Source: an uncultured Saprospiraceae bacterium (GTDB taxonomy: Bacteria > Bacteroidota > Bacteroidia > Chitinophagales > Saprospiraceae). Taken from it: a DNA stretch of 64,000 nucleotides. A program made the position numbers and the translations under genes. Where the stretch lies: the NCBI GenBank assembly GCA_937959275.1, contig CALGLU010000036.1, positions 1 through 64,000 of the forward strand. The letters are read 5' to 3'. The notes beneath the pieces were generated by a model. The model was not told the DNA's origin and searched no databases. It saw nothing but the letters and a program-made list of their open reading frames with translations. Positions 10,143 through 17,888 of the stretch are shown in pieces (within the stretch, counting starts at the first letter, position 1; each line of letters starts with the position of its first letter).

Positions 10143-10306
10143 AATTATGATCAACGGATATTCGGGGTTTTCAACCTCGAACCAATATGATTGGATTTCA
10201 ATCGTATGTCTTTGACGTTGAAAACATCAGAGATCCGTCTTGTTAAATCAAAAACAAAATCAAAAACAAAAACAAATTCAAAAGTGAATTTAAAATTATG
10301 ATTAAT
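10101..10306. repeat. A-rich direct repeats flanking an 85-bp inverted-repeat element
   Basis: The sequence TCTTGTTAAATCAAAA... AAAATTATGAT(C/T)AA occurs twice, at about 10105-10154 and 10238-10305. Between them lie nested inverted repeats: ACGGAT (10154-10159) with ATCCGT (10233-10238), and GTTTTCAAC (10167-10175) with GTTGAAAAC (10217-10225). The left copy is the 3' end of the membrane-protein gene, the right copy reaches the stop codon of the convergent aminotransferase gene. It could fold as a terminator serving both genes or be a small inserted element. Confidence 0.6.
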
Positions 10307-11618
10307 CCATTTTTTTGCTTGTTAAAAATGAATCCAATTTGTCGAGTGCTATAGTTAGGAGATCAAATGATACATAGGGATATACCATTCTGAAAAATCC
10401 ATAGCCAGCATGCCCAAAGCCATGACCTGGCGTTAATAGCACACCAGTCGAATGGAATAGTTCCATCCATAAATCCATTTCAGCTTTTTCAGATTGTTCT
10501 GATAAATATGTTGAGAAATCAATCCACGCGAACAGACCGCCTCTAGAAGGAACATAGGGGACTTGATGTTTTTTTAATAATGAAACAACTGCGATATAAG
10601 AATTAGTGAGTCTCTTTTGATTTTCTTGAATGTAATGAGACATGAAGTCATCATCTTTTATCAGATGCATCAGCAACCATTGTGTATGATTTGAGACTGA
10701 GTGAGAGAGGTTATAGTTTTCAAATCCTTTTATAAATTCTGCATTGTGACTGTGTACAAGACCGACTCTGAATCCTGAAATTCCGAAGTCTTTTGAGAAT
10801 GAATACCAATGATGTAAATAGTCGCTTTTGCGTCGATGCATCAATTGGGCAAACGAAGTATATGGATCTCTATTCGAATAGTCATTGGTAATCTTTGGCA
10901 TGTTGATGTCAATCATTGATAAGCCATAAATTTCATTGACAATGAGATGTATGTTATTCGAAATGCACCAATCTGCAATCTCCTCGAGATGCTGTTCGCT
11001 ATAGATCATCCCTGTCGGATTGTCTGGTGATGTGATGATCAAGAGTTTCATTTGATGACCATCGGCTTGTATCTCTTGTTTTGCATGTCTTAAGTGTTCA
11101 AGATTGAGTAGTGGGCCATATTGGATCTCATGGAGTGAGCTATGCGTTTGGATGTCATAGCGTTTGACTAAAGGAATATTGCCTATATCTTGTCTGTACA
11201 CGGGATAGCAAGGGGCAGGCATTGCTGCAACATCTCCTTCGTCTGCCAATAAGATAGATGTCATCTCTACGATGCCTGTAGCTCCGGGTGAGCAGCCAAT
11301 CGTGAGAGGGTCGATGGGACATACTGTTAGGTAGCGAGTGTAGAAATTAGCGATTGCTTCTCTAAATTCCATTGAGCCAAGTGGGGAAGTATAGCCCATG
11401 ACCCAGTCATCGATCTCGTGCTCTGCGGCTATTTGTTGGAATTTTTGTTTTAGCACATCCCAATTCAATCTGTTTTCTGCGATGCTTAGCGGGAATGAGC
11501 CAGTCGGGTTGGTGATCGAATCATATTGGTTTTCTAATGCTTCAAAAGAAATGTCTAAATCAACACGCATGATGGTTTCAGAAGCAAGTTGGCCTCTTTT
11601 AGATAGAGATGTATTCAT
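10302..11618 (-). CDS. PLP-dependent class I/II aminotransferase, ACC-synthase-like
   Basis: A fold-type I pyridoxal phosphate enzyme of about 438 residues. Visible motifs: SPGATG (cofactor phosphate region), SPDNPTG (aspartate aminotransferase family signature), NEIYG, and YSFSKDFGISGFRVG with the Schiff-base Lys about residue 276. The SKD-F-G-FRVG context is close to plant and bacterial ACC-synthase-like aminotransferases rather than to AspC, but the substrate cannot be read off. I place the start at 11618: the ATG there overlaps the stop of the upstream msrC-like gene as TAATG, a translational-coupling arrangement. An ATG four codons further upstream (11630) is also open. It forms a two-gene operon with the methionine sulfoxide reductase gene. 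Confidence 0.87.
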   Translation of the reverse strand: MNTSLSKRGQLASETIMRVDLDISFEALENQYDSITNPTGSFPLSIAENRLNWDVLKQKFQQIAAEHEIDDWVMGYTSPLGSMEFREAIANFYTRYLTVCPIDPLTIGCSPGATGIVEMTSILLADEGDVAAMPAPCYPVYRQDIGNIPLVKRYDIQTHSSLHEIQYGPLLNLEHLRHAKQEIQADGHQMKLLIITSPDNPTGMIYSEQHLEEIADWCISNNIHLIVNEIYGLSMIDINMPKITNDYSNRDPYTSFAQLMHRRKSDYLHHWYSFSKDFGISGFRVGLVHSHNAEFIKGFENYNLSHSVSNHTQWLLMHLIKDDDFMSHYIQENQKRLTNSYIAVVSLLKKHQVPYVPSRGGLFAWIDFSTYLSEQSEKAEMDLWMELFHSTGVLLTPGHGFGHAGYGFFRMVYPYVSFDLLTIALDKLDSFLTSKKMD

Positions 11619-12169
11619 TAGACGAGGCATGTTTGGCTAAGTGGAGAGCTGCTGAAGTGACGATTCATAATAGACTCAAGATACTGTTTGTCAATGTCGT
11701 TAAAGCTATTGGTCATACTACTATCGACATCAAATACAGCAATTAATTCTTTCTGTTGATTCAGGACTGGCACGACTATTTCGGATTGTGAATTCGGGTC
11801 GCAAGCGATGTGTTCATCTCCTTGAGATAAGGCGTGAACATCTGGCACAATCATCGTTTGCTTTGTATTGGCTACAGCTCCACACACTCCTTTTTTGAAT
11901 TCAATATGCAGGCATCCCAAAGTCCCTTGGTATGGCCCCACGATTAATTTCCCTTCGTTTACGCAGTAAAAGCCAACCCAGTAATAGTAAGGCAAATGCG
12001 TTTTTAAAATACAATTGATACTGACCATTTTTAAGATGACATCTGTTTCGTCTTGAAGTAGAGCATCCAAGTCTGCATTGGCCTGCTGATAGGCCAGATG
12101 TTTCTTTTCGTCATTGAATGCGAGTGATGGATTGATGAAGTAGGGCATGTCAGGGTAAGCGTGGGCCAT
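11618..12169 (-). CDS. msrC: Free methionine-(R)-sulfoxide reductase (GAF domain)
   Basis: Reduces free methionine-R-sulfoxide in the cytoplasm. The whole 183-residue protein is a single GAF domain with the hallmarks of the YebR/fRMsr family: WVGFY, GPYQGTLGC, GVCG, VPDVH, HIACD and SEIVVPV. The three redox Cys of the family are all present, at residues 86, 96 and 122, with the same 10-residue spacing between the first two as in the E. coli enzyme. It is the first gene of a pair with an aminotransferase (TAATG overlap). A -7-like box lies 36 bp upstream of the start. Confidence 0.9.
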   Translation of the reverse strand: MAHAYPDMPYFINPSLAFNDEKKHLAYQQANADLDALLQDETDVILKMVSINCILKTHLPYYYWVGFYCVNEGKLIVGPYQGTLGCLHIEFKKGVCGAVANTKQTMIVPDVHALSQGDEHIACDPNSQSEIVVPVLNQQKELIAVFDVDSSMTNSFNDIDKQYLESIMNRHFSSSPLSQTCLV

Positions 12170-12204
12170 GAATGAGGAATTAAAACCTATTTATAAATTA
12201 TCGG

Positions 12205-12212
12205 CAAAAGTA
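12205..12212 (-). promoter_or_regulatory. Possible Bacteroidota -7 promoter box for msrC
   Basis: On the minus strand the sequence reads TACTTTTG, matching TAnnTTTG, 36 bp before the msrC ATG. No TTG at the expected 19-21 bp further upstream, so this is half a promoter at best. Confidence 0.35.
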
Positions 12213-12269
12213 TTTAAAAATTAGCGAATGGTGATACTAGTATAATTGTATAACGAATAGAGATTTTAG

Positions 12270-12370
12270 GGGCTCGGAATGACACGGACGTTTTAAAACA
12301 CTACACTTCCAGTTGTACCGTCATACTGAACCTGGCTGACCGGTAGGTAGGCTTGATTCAGGATCTCAAC
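12270..12370. repeat. Intergenic GTCAT..TGA-type repeat motifs
   Basis: GCTCGGAATGACA (about 12272), GTCATACTGAACC (12320) and TTCAGGATCTCA (12357) resemble the short GTCATNCTGA.../TTCAGGATCTC motifs that are scattered between genes in many bacterial genomes. A relative occurs at 58682-58720. It stands directly beside dispersed-repeat copy B. Confidence 0.45.
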
Positions 12371-12411
12371 ATGGCACGTAGTTTCCGATTGTTGTGCCCA
12401 GATTGCTGATC

Positions 12412-12497
12412 TAATAGGCTGAACGAACTTACGCCTAGTTCATGCACAACCTACTCTCAAATTCAACAAGTCAATATATACTTGACAAACCACTAGA
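12412..12497 (+). repeat. Dispersed intergenic repeat, copy B
   Basis: ACGCCTAGTTCATGCACAAC, then TCAAATTCAACAAGTCAATA and CTTGACAAACCACTAG, nearly identical to copy C at 42901-42972. Its terminal CACTAG contains the TAG stop codon (minus strand, 12493-12495) of the amidase gene, so the element overlaps the end of that gene. Confidence 0.8.
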
Positions 12498-13689
12498 TCA
12501 AAATTATTTTTTCAACGTGTTCGATATATGTTGTAGGCGAATAAAATTTAAAATAGTAAGTGCCGGGCTCTAAATCCTTAACAGAAAAATTCTCTATAAA
12601 GGAGATATCGTCAATCATTATCTTTGTCTCGTCATAAATACTGATCTTATCAACAGCCATATTTTCTTTTTTAAAGACTAGAGTCTTATCCTTTGAGTTT
12701 TTATAAATATGAATTGCTGAAAGAGCTGTGCGATGCGGGTGTTGATCTAGTGCTTGAAGTCGTTTATGTTTTTTACTTAGGGTACCCCTTCTGAATGGAG
12801 AGCAACCGGCAATTTGGCCTTCAAATACACTTCCGGGCACGGCTTCAAATCCAGTCCTTAAATCAATATAATTGCCTGCATCGAATAGGGCATTATTACC
12901 AGCAGGAACAGTGCCGGTAGAGATAATCGAATTTTGGACGACAGTCGTACCATTAATATTTGTGCTAGTGACATTAGCTGTTTGATCACAACCAGGCCCA
13001 CAATTTGTATTTAATTCTGCTTGGAGTGCTTGGAAATATGCTGCTGCGAATAAGTCCCGATTTGTATCATTATTTAGAATAGCAGCCTCTGCAGTGTTTG
13101 TACCAAAGCCAAGTTCGTTTAAACAACCGATTGCATTATTTCCATTTAAAACACCTAGATGGATAAAGTTGCCTTGGCTGTTTGTAATATATGTAAAATC
13201 CTCAACGACTCTTCGATCTACTATAGGAAAAACAGAAACTGCATTCACATAAATAGCTTGGAGGCTTTCTCCAAATGTCTGACTTCCTGGTTGGCTAAAT
13301 TGACACCAAAATGTTTCTGCCCCTTTAGCGCTTGACGGTCCGGCATTTGTATGAATACTTAAAAACAAATCTGCACCCAAGGTATTTGACAATGCTCGTC
13401 TATCGCCAATCTCCATCCAACTACCAATGTTGTTATTTTCTCTTGTTAAATGTACATTCCAATTACAGCTACTATTTTGAATTACATTCCGCAATTTAAC
13501 CCCAACAGCCACCGCGGTTTCTAATTCTGTTAATAATCGAGTATCGTGATTATATGTCACTCCATTTGAAGGACTAGCATCCCCCGCATGATTACATCTC
13601 CCATGCCCTGGATCAATCAAAATAATATTTTGAGCATTGCTTAGGTGCAATTGAAAAAATAAAACAATAAGTAATAATAATGTTTTCAT
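12493..13689 (-). CDS. Secreted N-acetylmuramoyl-L-alanine amidase (Amidase_3) with C-terminal modules
   Basis: Cleaves the amide bond between the glycan strand and stem peptide of peptidoglycan. Residues 1-19 are a signal peptide. Residues about 21-230 are an Amidase_3 domain with the zinc ligands H29 (DPGHG), E55 (TELETA) and H113 (SIHTNA), and the catalytic E192 (LNELGF). Residues about 250-296 are the LRTGFEA...GSVFEG...GC module also seen in five other proteins of this window. The last 70 residues (ISIYDET... DLEPGTYYFKFY) look like a diverged T9SS-type beta domain without a clear YPNP. Last gene of the 12.5-19.1 kb operon, 3 bp after the propeller gene. The stop codon lies inside a dispersed repeat. 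Confidence 0.9.
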   Translation of the reverse strand: MKTLLLLIVLFFQLHLSNAQNIILIDPGHGRCNHAGDASPSNGVTYNHDTRLLTELETAVAVGVKLRNVIQNSSCNWNVHLTRENNNIGSWMEIGDRRALSNTLGADLFLSIHTNAGPSSAKGAETFWCQFSQPGSQTFGESLQAIYVNAVSVFPIVDRRVVEDFTYITNSQGNFIHLGVLNGNNAIGCLNELGFGTNTAEAAILNNDTNRDLFAAAYFQALQAELNTNCGPGCDQTANVTSTNINGTTVVQNSIISTGTVPAGNNALFDAGNYIDLRTGFEAVPGSVFEGQIAGCSPFRRGTLSKKHKRLQALDQHPHRTALSAIHIYKNSKDKTLVFKKENMAVDKISIYDETKIMIDDISFIENFSVKDLEPGTYYFKFYSPTTYIEHVEKIILI

Positions 13690-13692
13690 GTT

Positions 13693-14574
13693 TTAGAATT
13701 CGATGTCACAAATAATTAATTGCCCCGATGCCGCATCTGAGAATGCTAGTTTTTTACCACTAGCTGACCAATCGGGCCAATTTTCTATTCGATTGGGAGT
13801 GTCCGTGAGTTGTGTCTTTTGTCCGCTTAAATTGGTATGATACAATTCTGCGCCAAGAATAGTATGTCCATCTTTTGATTCTTCAACGGTGTAAATAATT
13901 TGATCAGAATTAGGAGACCAAGTATTGCCAAGGCCATATCCTAACTCTGCGATTAAACCAGACCCGTCGCTTGCAAATACGTACATTTTTGATTTAGAAT
14001 GCGCAAGGAGTAGCTTTCTGTCAGGCGAAAGAACTGGATGGTAATACTGTCCTTTTCCAGAAGTAATTAACCAAGTATCATCACTGTCGGTATAGCAGCC
14101 TTCAACCTGCAAAGTATTTCTGTTGTATTTAATTCCAATTTGTCTTTTCTTTTTATCTCCCACTGTGGTAAATATTGTGAATGGATCTATTGCCTTTTCA
14201 AGCTTCCGTTTTTTTCCATCTAAAAACACAGTGCGGGTTTCATATTGACTCGGTTTAGTAAATTGATCTTTGTATCTGAAATAAATAAAGTCTCCTTTTT
14301 CTGACCAAGATGGCCGATAGCCTGAACCAAATAAATTACTGACTTGTGTCAATTCTTCAGTGTCAATTGTGAGAACATAAATACCATTATTTGCTTCTCC
14401 ACTTGTTAACAGTTTTCGGTCATCAGGTGACCATTGGGGTGCCATTAAGAACTGATCAGATGTAATGATGGTTTCATTGCTTAATTTTATTGAATTGGAA
14501 TTGGGATGTAAAACATGCTCCAAATTATCAGCAACATTAATTATAATCCAAAGAATTAGTAGCAATGTGTTCAT
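13693..14574 (-). CDS. Secreted PD40/TolB-like beta-propeller protein
   Basis: A 293-residue protein with a hydrophobic N-terminal segment (NTLLLILWIIINVA) that is probably a signal peptide. The rest is a run of WD40-like PD40 beta-propeller blades, each with the S-PD/SP-N/W-S-G motif: PQWSPDDRKLL (about 47), PSWSEKGDFIYF (about 88), PVLSPDRKLLLAH (about 170), NTWSPNSDQIIY (about 210) and PDWSASGKKLAFSD (about 270). Such blades bind partners or glycans and have no enzymatic residues of their own. It lies between the SpoIID-like gene (54 bp upstream) and the amidase gene (3 bp downstream), so it is probably a scaffold or sensor for these cell-wall enzymes (inference). Confidence 0.78.
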   Translation of the reverse strand: MNTLLLILWIIINVADNLEHVLHPNSNSIKLSNETIITSDQFLMAPQWSPDDRKLLTSGEANNGIYVLTIDTEELTQVSNLFGSGYRPSWSEKGDFIYFRYKDQFTKPSQYETRTVFLDGKKRKLEKAIDPFTIFTTVGDKKKRQIGIKYNRNTLQVEGCYTDSDDTWLITSGKGQYYHPVLSPDRKLLLAHSKSKMYVFASDGSGLIAELGYGLGNTWSPNSDQIIYTVEESKDGHTILGAELYHTNLSGQKTQLTDTPNRIENWPDWSASGKKLAFSDAASGQLIICDIEF

Positions 14575-14628
14575 TATCTAAATTGTTTGATTATTGGGTA
14601 CAATTAGTTTTCTTGGAGTAATTCGTTT

Positions 14629-16269
14629 TTATTGACAACCACCAAATTTTGCATCGAGTACTGAACCCAATACTCCTTCAAAACCTGGTAAGAGCTCTAT
14701 ACTGGGACTTAGAAATTCTGCATTAACTCCATTACTAACGGTGCTTGTTGCAATAATCTTCTGGGAAGCTCGATGATCAATAGAAGCTACTGGGTCAGTA
14801 ATTTGAAGAATAGGTGGACAAACAACTCCAGGATCACTTATGCATAATTCATGGGACGGATAATATTGGACTAAAATCTCTTCCCAAGTTTTAATACCGT
14901 GATTATGATTAGGACCACTGTTCACCCCTATAGTTTGATTTAGGTTTATTCCAGAAGCCCATCTTATAGAACCCCATTGCCCCATATTCCATCCATGTCC
15001 ATTGAATGGGTGATCTTTTGTTACAGGATCTGAGATACATTCATTAGGGAAAACTGAATTGATAACAAAACCGTTACCGCAAGGGAAATTTGAACTGTTG
15101 GTCGGATAATTATTCGTCTCTGCTGCATAATTAGTAGAAATAAATTGCCCTGTAAATTTTGATTTTACGACAATGCCTTCAGTGGCTTGGGCATTTTTAA
15201 AGGACCAAGAATTGTAGCCAGGTACGTATGCCTGATCGTTAGTGTTATTGGTAATGTGATAATTAGGATTTGTACGTGGAGCAACAACTCTTCGCCAGCT
15301 TGCAAAGGAGCGAATGGCTATTGCCGCTGCTTGGAATGCTTCATCAGCATTAGGTAATGCATCCCATTGAGCTAACCATTCATTATCTAATACTTCTGCT
15401 ACGTAAAGCTCAAAATCTACGGTTATTGAAAAAGGGCAATTATTTACACAATCTGTATCTGGATCATTTATATTGGAATAACCCACATCTATAGAATTTG
15501 GAATACTACAGTCAGCCATTTTTAAGGCAACTGACGCAGATGAATGATCTTCTTGGATTGGTTTACCTTGATCTTCTATTTTACCTATAATGTTGTCATT
15601 CTCTATAATCAGACTAGACATTGAATTAATATTCTTCCCTTCTCCTTTTTCCAATGTTATTTTATAAATATGATCACTGTTTGGATGAATGACTATTTTA
15701 TTTCTAATGTCCATTTTATAAGTTGGACTTGTTATTTGGAGACGTTTAATATCGTAAGCTTTGGCTAAATCTTTTATTTTAAGGAAGATTTGGAAATACC
15801 CGGAATCATCTGTTGTCGTATACTCTCCATCCTGAGATTGAATAGCTACATTCGGAATCGCCATTCCGTTTTCATCTACAATGTATCCGACTATTACCCC
15901 TCCATCCTTTTTATGAAGTGATCTTATATATGTAGGGCTAATGTTTTGTGGAGGATTTAAATTTTTCAAATAAAAAGCACGCCGTAAATTATTGTTGTTG
16001 AGCAATGAAAAACGGCTAGTCATAGGTTTAAAATCTTTCGCCTGGATACCTATTTCATAATCGCCAGCACTAACTTTTTTATTGAATTTGTTGCCAACTT
16101 TTAATTCTTTTTTATCAAAAGAGATTTTTTCAGTATTTGATTGAATAACCAATCGATCCACTTGTATAGCTTTTCCTGTATATCCATCAAAAAATTTAAA
16201 TGACACGTCTTGGCCCGTTGTCAAAGAAAGGGAAACGAGAAATAGAATTAATGAATATATATACTTCAT
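14629..16269 (-). CDS. Secreted SpoIID-like peptidoglycan lytic transglycosylase
   Basis: SpoIID-domain enzymes cut denuded glycan strands, those already stripped of stem peptides by an amidase. Residues 1-19 are a signal peptide. Residues about 20-105 and 120-215 are beta-sandwich modules, the second of carboxypeptidase-regulatory type (GYIVDENGMAIPNVAIQSQDGEYTT is its core region, about 128-152). Residues about 270-450 are SpoIID-like: VAEVLDNEW with the family's catalytic Glu at 297, AIAIRSFASW, and HGWNMGQWGS from H425, corresponding to HGVGMSQWGA. The C-terminus is the ELLPGFEG...GGCQ module, ending Gly-Cys-Gln. Third gene of the operon, 36 bp after the M23 gene. The catalytic Glu suggests activity, but the Asn in HGWNMG departs from consensus. 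Confidence 0.82.
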   Translation of the reverse strand: MKYIYSLILFLVSLSLTTGQDVSFKFFDGYTGKAIQVDRLVIQSNTEKISFDKKELKVGNKFNKKVSAGDYEIGIQAKDFKPMTSRFSLLNNNNLRRAFYLKNLNPPQNISPTYIRSLHKKDGGVIVGYIVDENGMAIPNVAIQSQDGEYTTTDDSGYFQIFLKIKDLAKAYDIKRLQITSPTYKMDIRNKIVIHPNSDHIYKITLEKGEGKNINSMSSLIIENDNIIGKIEDQGKPIQEDHSSASVALKMADCSIPNSIDVGYSNINDPDTDCVNNCPFSITVDFELYVAEVLDNEWLAQWDALPNADEAFQAAAIAIRSFASWRRVVAPRTNPNYHITNNTNDQAYVPGYNSWSFKNAQATEGIVVKSKFTGQFISTNYAAETNNYPTNSSNFPCGNGFVINSVFPNECISDPVTKDHPFNGHGWNMGQWGSIRWASGINLNQTIGVNSGPNHNHGIKTWEEILVQYYPSHELCISDPGVVCPPILQITDPVASIDHRASQKIIATSTVSNGVNAEFLSPSIELLPGFEGVLGSVLDAKFGGCQ

Positions 16270-16305
16270 GGCTAAAATTTTACCAAAGTTTTCTGATTTA
16301 ATTAA

Positions 16306-17835
16306 TTATTGACAGCCTCCATTTTTACCATCAAAAACAGAACCCGCTTTACCATCAAATCCGGGTAAAAGATCAATTGCCGGACTTTCAAATGTGGCGG
16401 ATATTCCATTATTAACAATGCCTGTAGATGTGATGGACACACTCGCTTGTTGTAGGCCATTTGGTATATTTCCCGTGATCGTTAATTGGCTTTGACAACA
16501 GGTTTTTGGTACATTTCCTGAGACCACATAGTCGCTTTGTCTGGGTGTTATACCATATTCTGCAAACGGTATCCATATTTGTGTACCACTAGCATCTGAC
16601 GCTCTGACCTCAAAATGGGCATGTTCTCCAAATGTTTGAGTACAACATTCGTCTCCCGTGGCACCTTCTGTTCCTACGAGCTCGCCCTGACCGATACAGT
16701 CGCCTTCTAAAACCGCGATTGTCGTTAGATGTGCATAATAACTAATGCTTCCATCGTCATGTAATATTCTGACAAGATTACCATAACTACAATTACAACC
16801 AACATCTCTTGCTGTGATAACCATTCCACCGGCTGCTGCTCTCGTATCATCTTGAGAAGTGCCAGCAGTTCTACTATTAGCAAAGTCTAATGCTTCGTAA
16901 GTATGTTGACCAAAGGAGTATGTACATAAACCATTGTTGCTATTTAGAGGTGAAACTGGAGGTCGCGGTGTTCCATCTCTTGTGACACACCAGGCTGATT
17001 GATCTGTGAATGGTAAATAATAGGTTTCTTGCATAACACTCTTTCGCTGCTTATGATAATCATCAATGGAGATTGTAGGCATAGCTTTCTTCGCCGCACT
17101 GAAACCCATGAGTCTCATTTGATTGCCATTTGAATTATACAAAATGGTTTCTGTATCTGTAGCTAAATCATACTCTATAATTAGATCAGCCACACCATGC
17201 ACAACATCTCTTGATTCTTTTGAAGCTGCAGTATAGACGAATCTTTTTCTATCTCTGGAAATCAGAGGAGTGGTCATATAGTTTTTGTGGAGCCTAAGTT
17301 TTTTAAATCTTCCTGTGGTCAAATTATACTCCCAGATACCTAAATATTCATCGAATGTATTGTAGTTACTCCCTTCCAGATATATAGTATTTGGGTTGTT
17401 TCCTATTGCAATTGGTAAAAAGGAAAGATCTTTTTCAGGTCCTTCTTTTGCCCCTAAAATAGATGTAGACACTTTTGTGATTCGATTATATTTAACTAAC
17501 TGAACCGAATTTTCAAAAATAGCCTTGATGGCACAATACCAAATATCTGGCTGTTGTATTGATCTGAGACCAGTGACAAAGAGATGATCAGCATCTATAT
17601 CCATTCCTATTTCTGTAGCCTTGTAAGTTATATTGTCAGTTTTGAGGTCATTAGCCTGCGGCCATAAATCTGAACCCAAAATATTCTTTTGTTTGTCGGC
17701 CGCATTAATGGTAACCAATTCATTTCCTTCATACACGACTATTTTTTCATTTGATCTAGCATCCTGCCCACTCATGCTGACTACAATTAGAACATTCAGC
17801 AAAACTATATATGGTGCAAATTTTATTTTTCTCAT
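16306..17835 (-). CDS. Secreted M23-family peptidoglycan endopeptidase with N-terminal propeller-like region
   Basis: A LysM/LytM-type metalloendopeptidase fold cleaving peptide cross-links. Residues 1-23 are a signal peptide. Residues about 30-270 look like beta-propeller blades (LITFNT-type strands, LISRDRKRFVYTA). Residues about 300-440 are the M23 domain with all zinc ligands visible: H311 and D317 (HTYEALDFAN) and H405/H407 (HAHFEV); AHLTTI and GTEGATG are also typical. The last 47 residues are the DLLPGFDGKAGSVF...GGCQ module, ending Gly-Cys-Gln, almost the same as in the SpoIID-like neighbour. Second gene of the operon (53 bp after the fibre gene). Three Cys pairs in the catalytic domain suit an exported protein. 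Confidence 0.88.
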   Translation of the reverse strand: MRKIKFAPYIVLLNVLIVVSMSGQDARSNEKIVVYEGNELVTINAADKQKNILGSDLWPQANDLKTDNITYKATEIGMDIDADHLFVTGLRSIQQPDIWYCAIKAIFENSVQLVKYNRITKVSTSILGAKEGPEKDLSFLPIAIGNNPNTIYLEGSNYNTFDEYLGIWEYNLTTGRFKKLRLHKNYMTTPLISRDRKRFVYTAASKESRDVVHGVADLIIEYDLATDTETILYNSNGNQMRLMGFSAAKKAMPTISIDDYHKQRKSVMQETYYLPFTDQSAWCVTRDGTPRPPVSPLNSNNGLCTYSFGQHTYEALDFANSRTAGTSQDDTRAAAGGMVITARDVGCNCSYGNLVRILHDDGSISYYAHLTTIAVLEGDCIGQGELVGTEGATGDECCTQTFGEHAHFEVRASDASGTQIWIPFAEYGITPRQSDYVVSGNVPKTCCQSQLTITGNIPNGLQQASVSITSTGIVNNGISATFESPAIDLLPGFDGKAGSVFDGKNGGCQ

Positions 17836-17888
17836 AAAATAAGTTTTAAACTAGTGATATAATTTCATTAAGAAAGTACCGTATTCAC

